DNA of 64,000 nt from Alteriqipengyuania_B sp035481675 (GCF_035481675.1 NZ_JAYJJW010000001.1:930001-994000); one strand, 5' to 3'. Shown: positions 26,557 through 34,899, counted from the stretch's first letter. Notes: generated by a model not told the origin, from the sequence alone. Made by a program: numbers and translations.

Positions 26557-27129
26557 ATGATCAATCGCATCCGTTCGATCCGCAAGGAAAAGGGCATGAC
26601 CCTGGCAGAGCTTGCCGTCGCCTGCGATCCCGCAACGACGCCGCAGACGGTCGGACGGCTGGAAACCGGCACCCGCACGCTCTCGACGGCATGGATGGAC
26701 CGGATCGGCAAGGCGCTGGGGGTGGAACCCGAAAGCCTGATCCGTAGCGAAAGCGCGGATGCACCCGAAGTGATCGCAGCGCTGACCAACGCGGGCGCCG
26801 AGGCGCTCGCCAAGCCGCGCGAGGCGATCCTGCCGAGCGAACTGGCCGGCAATGTCCCGATGGTCTGCCTGATCGTGGAAGCCTCCCAAGGCGAATATCG
26901 CGAAGGCGACCAGCTTTGGCTGCGCCGCGCCGATCCGGAAGAAGCCGGCAGCTTCGTCAACCGCGATGTGCTGGTCCCGCGCGCCGGCGGGCGCTTTGCC
27001 TTCGGGCGGTTGATCGACCGGCAGGGAACGCTGGTCGGCATCCTCCCGCCCGGCGTCGGGCAGAAACAGCAGGTGGTCGACAATCCGCCATGGCTCGCCA
27101 TCGCCACCATGCTGGTCCGCCCGCTTTGA
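26557..27129 (+). CDS. XRE family regulator with a degenerate S24-like C-terminal domain
   Basis: A 190-residue repressor-like protein. An N-terminal helix-turn-helix (about 2-60, IRKEKGMTLAELAVACD and VGRLETGTRTLS) is followed by a C-terminal part (about 95-190) that resembles the LexA/CI S24 fold (YREGDQLWLRR, NRDVLVPRAGGRFAFGRLI). The catalytic Ser of the GDSM motif is not in register (EASQGEYREGD), so self-cleavage is unlikely. It is divergent from the DUF6456 gene and joined to a glycosyltransferase by a TTGA overlap. Confidence 0.82.
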   Translation: MINRIRSIRKEKGMTLAELAVACDPATTPQTVGRLETGTRTLSTAWMDRIGKALGVEPESLIRSESADAPEVIAALTNAGAEALAKPREAILPSELAGNVPMVCLIVEASQGEYREGDQLWLRRADPEEAGSFVNRDVLVPRAGGRFAFGRLIDRQGTLVGILPPGVGQKQQVVDNPPWLAIATMLVRPL

Positions 27130-28304
27130 AGCGGGTCCTGTCGCTATCGACGCTATACCCGAACGCGGCACAGCCCCGCTTCGGAACCTTCGTCGCGCGC
27201 TCGCTGGAAGCGCTGGCGGCGCGGGGCGACTGGGACGTGACCGTCGTCAACCCGATCGGCGTGCCGCCCGTAAGGTTCGGCAAGTACCGTGCCTTGGCAG
27301 AAGCGGCGGAGGACGGCGCGGAAAACGGGGTCGAGGTCCAACGCCCCATCTTCCCGCTGATCCCGAAATTCGGCGGCCGTTTCAACCCTGCGCTGCTCGC
27401 GCGCACCGTGCTGCCGCTGGCAAGGCGCCTGCATGCCGATCGCCCCTTCGACCTCGTCGATGCGCAGTTTTTCTATCCCGATGGCCCGGCCGCCGCGCGC
27501 ATTGCGGAGGCACTGGACCTGCCGCTCTCGATCAAGGCGCGCGGGGCGGACATCCATTACTGGGGCGCGAAAGCCTACGGTCGCAAGGCGATGGTGCGGG
27601 CGGCCGAACGTGCGGACGGCCTGCTCGCCGTGTGCGAAGCTCTGGCACGCGACATGGCGGCCATCGGCCTGCCGCGCGGCAAGATCGCCATCCACTACAC
27701 CGGGCTCGACCGGAACCGCTTCCGCCCGCTCAACCACACGCAAATCCGCCCGCGCCTCGGCAAGGAGCTCGGCATACCGCTGGCGGACGACGACTTGCTG
27801 CTGGCGACCGTCGGTGCGCTCATTCCGCGAAAGGGTCAGGAATTCGTGATCGGGGCCTTGCCGGAATTGCCGCGGGCGCGCCTGCTGCTCGTCGGGCGCG
27901 GGGAGCACGAGGCGAAATTGCGCTCTCAGGCGGCCGGGCTCGGCGTGGCCGATCGCGTCCATTTTACCGGCTCGCTCGACCACAACATCATGCCGATCCT
28001 GCTGTCGGCGGCGGACCTCATGGTCCTGCCCTCTTCCAGCGAAGGTCTCGCCAATGCGTGGATCGAGGCGCTGGCCTGCGGCACGCCGCTGGTCATCACC
28101 GATGCTGGCGGCGCTGCCGAGGTGGTCACGAGCCGCAATGCAGGCCTCATCGTCAGGCGCGACAGCGCGGACATCGCCGCTGCCGTCCGCGACCTAGCCG
28201 CCGACATGCCGGTGCGCGAGGCGACCGTCGCCATGGCGGAGCGCTTCAGCTGGGAAGCCAACGCCGCGGCGCTGGCCAAACACTTCGACCGTTTGACCGT
28301 CTGA
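27126..28304 (+). CDS. Glycosyltransferase family 4 protein
   Basis: A 392-residue GT-B glycosyltransferase. The start is a TTG (27126) overlapping the TGA of the XRE gene, giving the N-terminus LKRVLSLSTLYPN. The C-terminal Rossmann domain has the GT4 donor-binding block SSSEGLANAWIEALACGTPLVI with Glu pair (about 300-321). Such enzymes make cell-surface glycans; donor and acceptor are unknown. Coupling to a transcription regulator is unexpected and may simply reflect compact packing. It is convergent with secF. Confidence 0.88.
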   Translation: MKRVLSLSTLYPNAAQPRFGTFVARSLEALAARGDWDVTVVNPIGVPPVRFGKYRALAEAAEDGAENGVEVQRPIFPLIPKFGGRFNPALLARTVLPLARRLHADRPFDLVDAQFFYPDGPAAARIAEALDLPLSIKARGADIHYWGAKAYGRKAMVRAAERADGLLAVCEALARDMAAIGLPRGKIAIHYTGLDRNRFRPLNHTQIRPRLGKELGIPLADDDLLLATVGALIPRKGQEFVIGALPELPRARLLLVGRGEHEAKLRSQAAGLGVADRVHFTGSLDHNIMPILLSAADLMVLPSSSEGLANAWIEALACGTPLVITDAGGAAEVVTSRNAGLIVRRDSADIAAAVRDLAADMPVREATVAMAERFSWEANAAALAKHFDRLTV

Positions 28305-28327
28305 CCTGCCGAACTTCCGGCGGTCAG
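28301..28327. terminator. Hairpin spanning both stop codons of the glycosyltransferase and secF genes
   Basis: TGACC-T-GCCG (28302-28311) pairs with CGGC-GGTCA (28318-28326), 9 bp with one bulged T. The two stop codons form the ends of the stem. No U-tract follows on either side, so its efficiency is doubtful. Confidence 0.35.
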
Positions 28328-29301
28328 GCTTCCCCGCGAGCCTTGCGCTCCTGGAGGTCGGCCTCGGTTTCCTGCGGCACGAAGCTGTCGCTCGTCACGC
28401 CCAGCCAGATCAGGATCGGCGCGGCCATGTAGACGGAGCTGTAGGTACCCACGAAAATGCCGAGTACGATGGCGGCGGTCAGGCCGAACAGGCTTTCCGG
28501 CCCGAAGAACAGCAGCGGGATCAGCGCGACGAGCAGCGTAAGGCTGGTCATCACGGTACGCGCCAGCGTCTCGTTCACCGACAGGTCGAGCAGTTCGGGA
28601 ACCGGCATCTTGCGGTATTTCTTCAGGTTCTCGCGGATGCGGTCGTAGACCACGATGGTGTCGTTCAGCGAATAGCCGATGATCGCCAGGATCGCGGCGA
28701 TGATCTGCAGGCTGAATTCCCACTGCAACAGCGCGAACAGCCCCAGTGTCAGCGACACGTCGTGGAACAGCGCGAACAGGGCGCCCACGCCGAACTGCCA
28801 TTCGAAGCGCACCCAGATGTAGAGCGCGATGGCCAGCATGGCCGCCAGGAGGGCGAGGCCCGCCTTTTCGCGGAATTCGCTGGCGACCTTGCCCGACACG
28901 GTGTCGTTGCCGTCGCGCCGGACCTGGTCGTATTCGCCTTCGATAGCGCCGATCACCTCGTTACCGATGGCGGTCGCGGCACCGGGCACGCCTTCCGCCT
29001 CGGCCGGCAGGCGGACGCGGATGGACACCTGGTTCGCCTCTCCGAAACGCTGGATGACCGGGTCGCCATAGCCGAGTGCGCCGATCTGCTGACGCAATTC
29101 GGGGATCGGCGCTTCCTCGCGCCCTTCGAAGGTCACGCGGACTTCCTGCCCGCCGGCGAAATCGACGCCGTAGTTTAGGCCGTTGTTCACCACGAAAAAC
29201 CAGCTCAGCGCGATCAGGATCAGGCTGACCACGTAGAACGGCACGCGCCATTTCAGGAACTTGATGTTGGTATCGTCGGGGACGAGCTTGAGCAGACGCA
29301 T
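28324..29301 (-). CDS. secF: Protein translocase subunit SecF
   Basis: Inner-membrane partner of SecD that uses the proton gradient to pull proteins across after SecYEG. The 325 residues have an N-terminal TM (about 22-41), the GVDFAGGQEV motif (about 48-57) opening the periplasmic domain, and a bundle of five TMs with SLNDTIVVYDRIRE (about 210-223), the conserved RND-type block. It follows secD with 10 bases between. Confidence 0.98.
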   Translation of the reverse strand: MRLLKLVPDDTNIKFLKWRVPFYVVSLILIALSWFFVVNNGLNYGVDFAGGQEVRVTFEGREEAPIPELRQQIGALGYGDPVIQRFGEANQVSIRVRLPAEAEGVPGAATAIGNEVIGAIEGEYDQVRRDGNDTVSGKVASEFREKAGLALLAAMLAIALYIWVRFEWQFGVGALFALFHDVSLTLGLFALLQWEFSLQIIAAILAIIGYSLNDTIVVYDRIRENLKKYRKMPVPELLDLSVNETLARTVMTSLTLLVALIPLLFFGPESLFGLTAAIVLGIFVGTYSSVYMAAPILIWLGVTSDSFVPQETEADLQERKARGEA

Positions 29302-29311
29302 TCTCAGACCC

Positions 29312-30919
29312 TCACAGTGCCAGGTCGTTGGGGCGCTTGGCCCGCAGCCAGCCGGCGACCCACATGCGGGTCAGCACGACGGCGGTGAAAACGGAAGTGA
29401 ACAGGCCGATGATGAGAACGACAGCAAAGCCGCGCACCGGGCCGGAGCCGAACAGGAACAGCAGCACGCCGGCAATGAAGTTGGTCACGTTGGCGTCGTA
29501 GATCGCGCGGCTGGCCTCGCGATAGCCGTTCTCCACCGCGGCGAAGACCCGCCTGCCTTTCTTGCGCTCTTCCCGGATGCGCTCGTTGATCAGCACGTTG
29601 GCGTCCACCGCCGCACCGATGGTGAGCACGAAGCCCGCGATGCCCGGCAGGGTCAGCGTCGTGCCCATCACCGCCATGATGCCGAGGATCATGAGCACGT
29701 TGATGACCAGCGCAATCGTCGCATAGACGCCGAAGCGACCATAAGTGGCGATCATCAGCAGCACGACCAGCAGGCTGCCGATCGACATTGCGACAACGCC
29801 CTTGCGGATCGAATCGGCGCCCAGGTCCGGGCCCACGGTGCGCTCTTCCACCACGGTCAGGTCGACCGGGAGCGCGCCCGAATTCAGCGAAATCGCCAGC
29901 GCATTGGCGCTGTCCACGGTAAAGTTGCCGGAAATGCGCGCCGCGCCGCCGAGGATCGGTTCTTCGAAGCTGGGCGCGGAGATGATCTTGTCGTCGAGGA
30001 TGATCGCGAACCGGCGGCCCACGTTCTCGCGGCTCAGCCGGGCAAACTGCGCCCCGCCCTGCCCGTCGAACTGGATGTTCACGACCGGCGCGTTGGTCTG
30101 CTGGTCGAAGCCCTGCTGCGAATTTGTCAGCCGCTCGCCCGAAATCCCGCCGAGGCGACGGACATAGTGGCCATAGCCGGCCATCTCGTCCTCCTCGTCA
30201 TACGGCAGGAACTGCATGCCGGCCGGCGCGATGGCGGCCTGTGCGATCGGCACGGGCTCCTGCCGTTCGGGGTCGACCAGCTTGAATTCCATTTGCGCTG
30301 TTTCGCCCAGCAGCGTCTTCAGCCCCTCCGGATCGTTGAAGCCCGGCACCTGCACCACGATGCGGGTGTCGCCCTGGCGGATGATGGTGGGCTCGCGCGT
30401 CCCAAGGCCGTCGATACGGCGGCGTACCACGTCGGTCGCGGCGTCGAGCGCGGTGTTCACCGCCGCGTCGAAACCGGCCTGCGTCGGAGTCAGCGTGATG
30501 CGGTTGCCGTCGGACACCGCAAGGTCCCAGTCGCGCGTTACGCCGGTGCCGGACAGGATCGGCAGCAATTCCTCCCGCGCCGCATCGAGCTGGCTGGGAT
30601 CGTCGAGGATGAAGCTCAGGCGGTTGTTGCTGGTCGACATGTCGCCGAAGCGGATGCGCGGATCAGCATCGTCGAGCGCGTTTTCGACCGAGCCTTCCAG
30701 CGATTCCAGTCGCGTCTGCGCGACTTGCGAAGCTTCCGCCTCCAGCAGCAGGTGGCTGCCGCCGGCAAGGTCGAGACCCAGGGCGACTTCGGGATCGGGC
30801 AGGCTCTCTTCGGGCCAGTCGCCCCCCGCGACGCTGACCAGCGAAGGCAGCGCGGCGACCATCACCGCGATGGTTATGGCCCAGAGGAAAATCTTCTTCC
30901 AGCGCGGAAAATCGAGCAT
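29312..30919 (-). CDS. secD: Protein translocase subunit SecD
   Basis: Six-TM RND-related component of the Sec holotranslocon, 535 residues. The N-terminal TM (about 8-24) is followed by GLDLAGGSHLLLE (about 48-60), a large periplasmic region with P1/P4 subdomains, then TM2-6 with DANVLINERIREE (about 450-462). It is the middle gene of yajC-secD-secF. Confidence 0.98.
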   Translation of the reverse strand: MLDFPRWKKIFLWAITIAVMVAALPSLVSVAGGDWPEESLPDPEVALGLDLAGGSHLLLEAEASQVAQTRLESLEGSVENALDDADPRIRFGDMSTSNNRLSFILDDPSQLDAAREELLPILSGTGVTRDWDLAVSDGNRITLTPTQAGFDAAVNTALDAATDVVRRRIDGLGTREPTIIRQGDTRIVVQVPGFNDPEGLKTLLGETAQMEFKLVDPERQEPVPIAQAAIAPAGMQFLPYDEEDEMAGYGHYVRRLGGISGERLTNSQQGFDQQTNAPVVNIQFDGQGGAQFARLSRENVGRRFAIILDDKIISAPSFEEPILGGAARISGNFTVDSANALAISLNSGALPVDLTVVEERTVGPDLGADSIRKGVVAMSIGSLLVVLLMIATYGRFGVYATIALVINVLMILGIMAVMGTTLTLPGIAGFVLTIGAAVDANVLINERIREERKKGRRVFAAVENGYREASRAIYDANVTNFIAGVLLFLFGSGPVRGFAVVLIIGLFTSVFTAVVLTRMWVAGWLRAKRPNDLAL

Positions 30920-30935
30920 CGTTCGTGCCCCGTCC

Positions 30936-31265
30936 TCAGTCGTTCGCGGCGGGCTTCGTGCCCGGATCGATCACGTCGCCGATGGTGTGCCGCACGGCCT
31001 GCACCTTGGTGCCGCCGCCAAGATCGATGGTGACATAGTGATCGTCGACCTTGGTGATCTTGCCGACCAGCCCGCCGGCGGTGACGACCTGGTCGCCCTT
31101 CTTCAAGCCTTCCACCTTCTCGCGATGTTCGCGCTGGCGCTTCATGCCCGGGCGGATCAACAGGAAATAGAAGATCAGGCCCATCGCCACCAGCGGTGCG
31201 AACTGCATCCATGCGGGCGGCGCTTCCGCACCCGATGTTGCGGCGGCGAGAATGAATGTGGTCAT
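30936..31265 (-). CDS. yajC: Sec translocon accessory subunit YajC
   Basis: A 109-residue single-span membrane protein that joins SecDF. The TM (about 22-41, FAPLVAMGLIFYFLLIRPG) is followed by KRQREHREKVEGLKKGDQVVTAGGLVGKITKVDDHYVTIDL, shown here as the usual cytoplasmic KOW-like part. First gene of the operon, 16 bases before secD. Confidence 0.95.
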   Translation of the reverse strand: MTTFILAAATSGAEAPPAWMQFAPLVAMGLIFYFLLIRPGMKRQREHREKVEGLKKGDQVVTAGGLVGKITKVDDHYVTIDLGGGTKVQAVRHTIGDVIDPGTKPAAND

Positions 31266-31381
31266 CTAGTAAGCTCGTGAAAAACGGGTTGGTCGCACAC
31301 GGTCGGCGCCTTCCGGCCCCTCCCTCGCGAAATCAGATGGGCGCGCCTAGCAGCAATGCAATATGCGCGCAACGCGGCTGC

Positions 31382-31410
31382 TTGCCATTATCAAGAGCCG
31401 CTTCTATAGG
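31382..31410 (+). promoter_or_regulatory. Sigma-70-type promoter of tRNA-Pro
   Basis: TTGCCA (31382-31387), 17 bases, TATAGG (31405-31410), 16 bases before the first base of the tRNA. Confidence 0.6.
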
Positions 31411-31425
31411 CGCGCCTCCACTGCT

Positions 31426-31502
31426 CGGGAAGTAGCGCAGCCTGGTAGCGCATCACACTGGGGGTGTGGGGGTCGCAGGTTCGAATCCTGTCTTCCCGAC
31501 CA
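31426..31502 (+). tRNA. tRNA-Pro (GGG)
   Basis: A 77-base cloverleaf with acceptor arms CGGGAAG and CTTCCCG, anticodon GGG at 31460-31462 and an encoded CCA end. Confidence 0.95.
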
Positions 31503-31509
31503 GTGGAAT

Positions 31510-32061
31510 TCACCCCCCTCGATCACCGACCCTGATTGCAGGATTGCCGGCGTAGATCGCGCCGGCTTCCGCGGTGCCGTTCAGCACGCCGCGCGCTCCG
31601 AGGACCGCACCGTCCTCCATAATGGCACCGGGGCCGACGAAGGCTTCGGCAGCGATCCAGCAACCGTCGCCTATGTCGACAGGCCGGCTCACCAACGGGA
31701 AAGCCGGGTCCCGGTGATCGTGCGTGCTGGCACACAAGTGCGCGCGCTGGCTGATAACGCAGCGGTCGCCGATGGTGATGCGGCCCTGGTTGTAAAGCCG
31801 CACGCCCGGCCCGACCAGGCATCGCTCCCCTATCACAAGGTGGCGCGGCAACCAGACGGACACGCTGGCATAGATGCGCGTTCCCGCGCCGATTTGCGCC
31901 CCGAACAGCCGCAGGACGAAGCGCCGCCAGCCGTGCAAAGGCGGAGGGGTCCAGCGCGCGAGGACCAGCCACGCGGCCATCCAGACAACGCGCGCCAGCT
32001 TGTTGCGCAGGGGGAAAGCCGGCGGACCGGACAGCGGATCTAAAACCGGGCGCTCGCTCAT
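31510..32061 (-). CDS. Hexapeptide-repeat acetyltransferase (WcaF-like)
   Basis: A 183-residue protein of the left-handed beta-helix family. Hexapeptide turns run from about residue 59 (GAQIGAGTRIYASVSVW) to 170 (GAVLGARGVLNGTAEAGAIYAGNPA), with the catalytic-type His in CASTHDHRDPAF. WcaF-like enzymes put acetyl groups on exopolysaccharide sugars. The start ATG at 32061 overlaps the stop of the glycosyltransferase gene (ATGA), so both probably act on the same glycan. The gene ends 8 bases from the tRNA-Pro. Confidence 0.88.
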   Translation of the reverse strand: MSERPVLDPLSGPPAFPLRNKLARVVWMAAWLVLARWTPPPLHGWRRFVLRLFGAQIGAGTRIYASVSVWLPRHLVIGERCLVGPGVRLYNQGRITIGDRCVISQRAHLCASTHDHRDPAFPLVSRPVDIGDGCWIAAEAFVGPGAIMEDGAVLGARGVLNGTAEAGAIYAGNPAIRVGDRGG

Positions 32062-33218
32062 GCGTTCTCCATCAAGCGCGCATAAAGCGCCGCCCACTCC
32101 TGCGCCACGACTTCGGGCGCGAAGGGGCCTTGCGCAAGGCCGGTCGCGGCTTGCGACATCTTGCGCCAGGTTGCGACAGGGATGGCCAGCGCCTTTGTCA
32201 GCGAGGCAGCGATACGGCTTGCATCGGTACCGCAATGGATCGCCGCGCGGGCCGTAAAGCCTGCGGGCAGGTTGCATTCCTCGCTCATCAACGCCGGCGT
32301 GCCCGCTGCCCAAGCTTCCAGGATCGCCATCGGCAGGCCTTCGCTGAGCGAGGGCAGCACCATGAAACGCGCTTCGCCGACCAGAGCCTTCTTCGCCTGC
32401 CCGTGCACGGGGCCGACGAACTCCCCATCGGGCGAAGCTGCCACGCGCTTCTCGAGCTGCGCCACATCTTCCGGTGCCCCCCACCCGGCGATGACCAGTC
32501 GCGCGCTGTCGGGCTTGTCGGCCATGTCCCACCCACCCAGCAATGCGCCGAGGTTCTTCTTCGGGTGGATCCGGCCCAGGTAGAGCACCATCGGCGGGCG
32601 GAAGTCGGCCCCGCGCGGCATGACGGGTGCGGCGTTGGGAATGACCGCGCTGTCGGTGCGGCCGCTTTCGGACGCGATGTCCTTCGCCTCCGCTCCGGTC
32701 AGCGCGTGCATGACGCTCGCCTCGCGCCAGCCGCTGCGCTCGTACAGCGCCCGCGCCACAGCCTTCTGCAGCCGCCCGCGCGCCGTGATCCACGGGGCGA
32801 GCATACCGTGGGGCGAAATGACCAACGGCTTTCGCGTCCGCCGTCGCCAATCGAGCGCGGCCTTCGAAGGGTACATCCAGATGCCGTGCAAGTGGACGAG
32901 GTCCGGATCGAGCGCATCCAGGTTGCGCCTGAAGGAGCGCGAGTAGCCGAAACGCCGAGGCCCCTGCACCCCGACGAGCCGCAGCGGGACGTCGCCATAA
33001 CGCGGACGGTCCTCCTCCCCATGCTCGTCATCGAGGGCGAGGACCACCGGCTCCGCCCCAAGACCGCGCAGCATGCGCGCATGGGCGATGACCGCTTCCG
33101 CGACCCCGCCGCCCAGGCGCGAGGCCGAAGCGGTCAGCAGCACGATTCGCTTGCCGGCAACCGAGAGAATCTGGCCGTTCACGCCACGGCTTGTCCGCAA
33201 TTCCGCCCCCGGAAACAA
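32058..33218 (-). CDS. Glycosyltransferase family 4 protein
   Basis: A 386-residue GT-B enzyme. The N-terminal domain holds LHGIWMYPSKAALDW and ISPHGML, typical of WcaI/PelF-like transferases, and the C-terminal domain holds the donor block PSLSEGLPMAILEAWAAGTPAL with its Glu. A GTG at 33182 is an alternative start, 12 codons inside. Coupled with the acetyltransferase gene. Product glycan unknown; no Wzx/Wzy genes are in the window, so this is an isolated pair. Confidence 0.87.
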   Translation of the reverse strand: MFPGAELRTSRGVNGQILSVAGKRIVLLTASASRLGGGVAEAVIAHARMLRGLGAEPVVLALDDEHGEEDRPRYGDVPLRLVGVQGPRRFGYSRSFRRNLDALDPDLVHLHGIWMYPSKAALDWRRRTRKPLVISPHGMLAPWITARGRLQKAVARALYERSGWREASVMHALTGAEAKDIASESGRTDSAVIPNAAPVMPRGADFRPPMVLYLGRIHPKKNLGALLGGWDMADKPDSARLVIAGWGAPEDVAQLEKRVAASPDGEFVGPVHGQAKKALVGEARFMVLPSLSEGLPMAILEAWAAGTPALMSEECNLPAGFTARAAIHCGTDASRIAASLTKALAIPVATWRKMSQAATGLAQGPFAPEVVAQEWAALYARLMENA

Positions 33219-33304
33219 GCATGCGCCGGCGGCTGCCCCCGTTTTCCTACGCGAACCGTTTTGGTTATCTGGCTTGGCTCCACCATCCAGTCAGGAGCGT
33301 TACC

Positions 33305-33718
33305 ATGTCCATCATCGATTCCCTCATCGGCCCCATCGCCAGCATCATCGACAAGATAATCCCCGACAAGGAAGCGCGCGAGCGGGCCAAGCTGGAGCTC
33401 ATCAAGCTCGAAGGCACGCAGGAGCTTAAGACGATCGAGGTCCGCCTTGCTGCCATCGTTGCCGAGGCCGGCAGCCGCGATCCGTGGACCAGCCGCGCAC
33501 GGCCGAGCTTCCTCTATGTGATGTATACCATGCTGCTCGCTTCGCTGCCGATGGGCGTGCTCGCCGCGTTCAACCCCGACACCGCGCGGGAAATCGCCGC
33601 CGGCATGAACGCCTATCTCAACGGCCTGCCCGAACCGCTCTACGCCCTCTTCGGCACCGGCTATCTCGGCTACACCGCCGCGCGCCAGTGGGGGAAGATC
33701 AAGGGCGTGGAAGGCTGA
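33305..33718 (+). CDS. Holin of the 3TM GTA type
   Basis: A 137-residue protein with the pattern of the gene-transfer-agent 3TM holin family: an amphipathic start IGPIASIIDKIIPDKEARERAKLELIKLE (residues 9-37, given here only in part as motif PDKEARERAKLEL), the conserved RDPWTSRARPSFLYVMY (about 58-74), and C-terminal membrane stretches around 72-90 and 105-125. CAGGAG lies 8 bases before the ATG. Holins open the inner membrane so that endolysin can release particles. No endolysin, capsid or tail gene is nearby, so this is an orphan. Confidence 0.85.
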   Translation: MSIIDSLIGPIASIIDKIIPDKEARERAKLELIKLEGTQELKTIEVRLAAIVAEAGSRDPWTSRARPSFLYVMYTMLLASLPMGVLAAFNPDTAREIAAGMNAYLNGLPEPLYALFGTGYLGYTAARQWGKIKGVEG

Positions 33719-33741
33719 TCGGGCCGACGGCGCTTTTGCCG

Positions 33742-33766
33742 CAGGACCGTGTTCCATGTGTTCCAT
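33742..33766 (+). repeat. 25-bp element with tandem GTGTTCCAT, copy 1 (upstream of aroQ)
   Basis: Contains two adjacent copies of GTGTTCCAT preceded by CAGGACC. The identical 25 bases occur at 54917-54941 on the other strand. Here the element ends 81 bases before the aroQ start, on the coding strand. Confidence 0.85.
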
Positions 33767-33786
33767 GAAATAGGACCTGCCCCGGG

Positions 33787-33833
33787 CCGATCCTGCCGCA
33801 ATCCAACAGGTTTCCCGATTGCGGCGGGATCGG
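33787..33833 (+). promoter_or_regulatory. Long hairpin in the aroQ leader
   Basis: A 17-bp stem (33787-33803 with 33817-33833; one G-T wobble, otherwise perfect) with a 13-base loop holding ATCCAACAGG-like sequence at its start. It ends 14 bases before the aroQ ATG. No U-tract follows, so a leader structure is likelier than a terminator of the holin gene. Confidence 0.6.
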
Positions 33834-33847
33834 CTAAGGGCCGCCAG

Positions 33848-34282
33848 ATGACCGATACCGTTTATGTCCTCAACGGCCCCAACCTCAACCTCCTCGGCCA
33901 GCGCGAGCCGGAGATCTACGGCGACACCACGCTCGACGAGATTGCGGGCATGCTGGAAGACCGGGGCCGCGAACTGGGCCTGTCCATCGACATGCGCCAG
34001 TCCAACCACGAAGGCCACCTGATCGACTGGCTGCACGAGGCGCAGGCCGAAGGGGCGAAAGCCGTCCTGCTGAACGCCGCGGCCTATACCCACACCTCCA
34101 TCGCCCTGCTCGACGCGATCAAGGCGATCGTGACGCCGGTATTCGAAGTGCATTTGTCCGATCCCTCCACGCGGGAGGAATTCCGCCATCGTTCCTATGT
34201 CGGCATGGCGGCACGCCAATGCTTCCAAGGGCACGGAGCGAAAAGCTACGTCCTCGCGCTGGAGGCGGCAGCGGCCCTTTGA
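33848..34282 (+). CDS. aroQ: 3-dehydroquinate dehydratase, type II
   Basis: Dodecameric enzyme of the shikimate pathway that dehydrates 3-dehydroquinate. The 144 residues are standard. Catalytic Tyr24 (EIYGDTTL) and the N-terminal VLNGPNLNLLGQREP lid are present, with QSNHEGHLIDW (51-61) and the VHLSDPSTREEFRHRS substrate-binding stretch (about 100-115) containing the active His. The start at 33848 gives the family N-terminus; upstream codons are leader. It is followed by accB-accC, the common alphaproteobacterial order. Confidence 0.97.
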   Translation: MTDTVYVLNGPNLNLLGQREPEIYGDTTLDEIAGMLEDRGRELGLSIDMRQSNHEGHLIDWLHEAQAEGAKAVLLNAAAYTHTSIALLDAIKAIVTPVFEVHLSDPSTREEFRHRSYVGMAARQCFQGHGAKSYVLALEAAAAL

Positions 34283-34397
34283 CGTAGCGTCAAAGCGCAG
34301 GCGAAAGAGCGCAACATTCTTGCGCATCGCTCTTGCGCCGCCAAATCCTTGCGAGCATAGCGGCGGCTCGCAAATTTCGCTGCATAACGGGGTACGA

Positions 34398-34895
34398 ATG
34401 GCCGACAGCAAACCGACGGATCGCAAGTCGTCCGGCATGAACGTGGACACCGGCATGGTCCGGGAACTGGCCGAACTGCTGGCCGAAACCGGGCTCACCG
34501 AAATCGAGGTCGAGGACGGCAACCGCAAGGTCCGCGTATCGCGCGGCGCGGTCGCGGCCCCGATGGTCGCAGCGCCCGCCATAGCCGCCGCACCGGCTCC
34601 CGCAGCCGCACCTGCCCCGGCGGCAGCCGATGCTACCCCTGCCGAAGCGCCCGCCAGTGCCGCCGACGCGGTGAAGTCGCCCATGGTCGGCACCGTCTAT
34701 CTCGCCCCCGAACCGGGCGCTGCGGACTTCATCAAGGTCGGCGACAGCGTGAAGGAAGGCGATACGCTGGTCATCGTGGAAGCGATGAAGGTGATGAACC
34801 CCATCACGGCCCCCGCATCGGGTACGGTGAAGGAAATCCTGGTCGCCAACGCCCAGCCGGTCGAATTCGACCAACCGCTGGTGGTGGTGGCCTGA
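34398..34895 (+). CDS. accB: Acetyl-CoA carboxylase biotin carboxyl carrier protein
   Basis: Carries the biotin that shuttles CO2 in malonyl-CoA formation. The 165 residues comprise an N-terminal part, an Ala/Pro-rich hinge (about 52-90) and a biotinyl domain with K131 in EAMKVMN. The start ATG at 34398 gives MADSKPTDRKSSGMNVD. Gap to accC is 4 bases. First committed step of fatty acid synthesis. Confidence 0.97.
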   Translation: MADSKPTDRKSSGMNVDTGMVRELAELLAETGLTEIEVEDGNRKVRVSRGAVAAPMVAAPAIAAAPAPAAAPAPAAADATPAEAPASAADAVKSPMVGTVYLAPEPGAADFIKVGDSVKEGDTLVIVEAMKVMNPITAPASGTVKEILVANAQPVEFDQPLVVVA

Positions 34896-34899
34896 TCCC

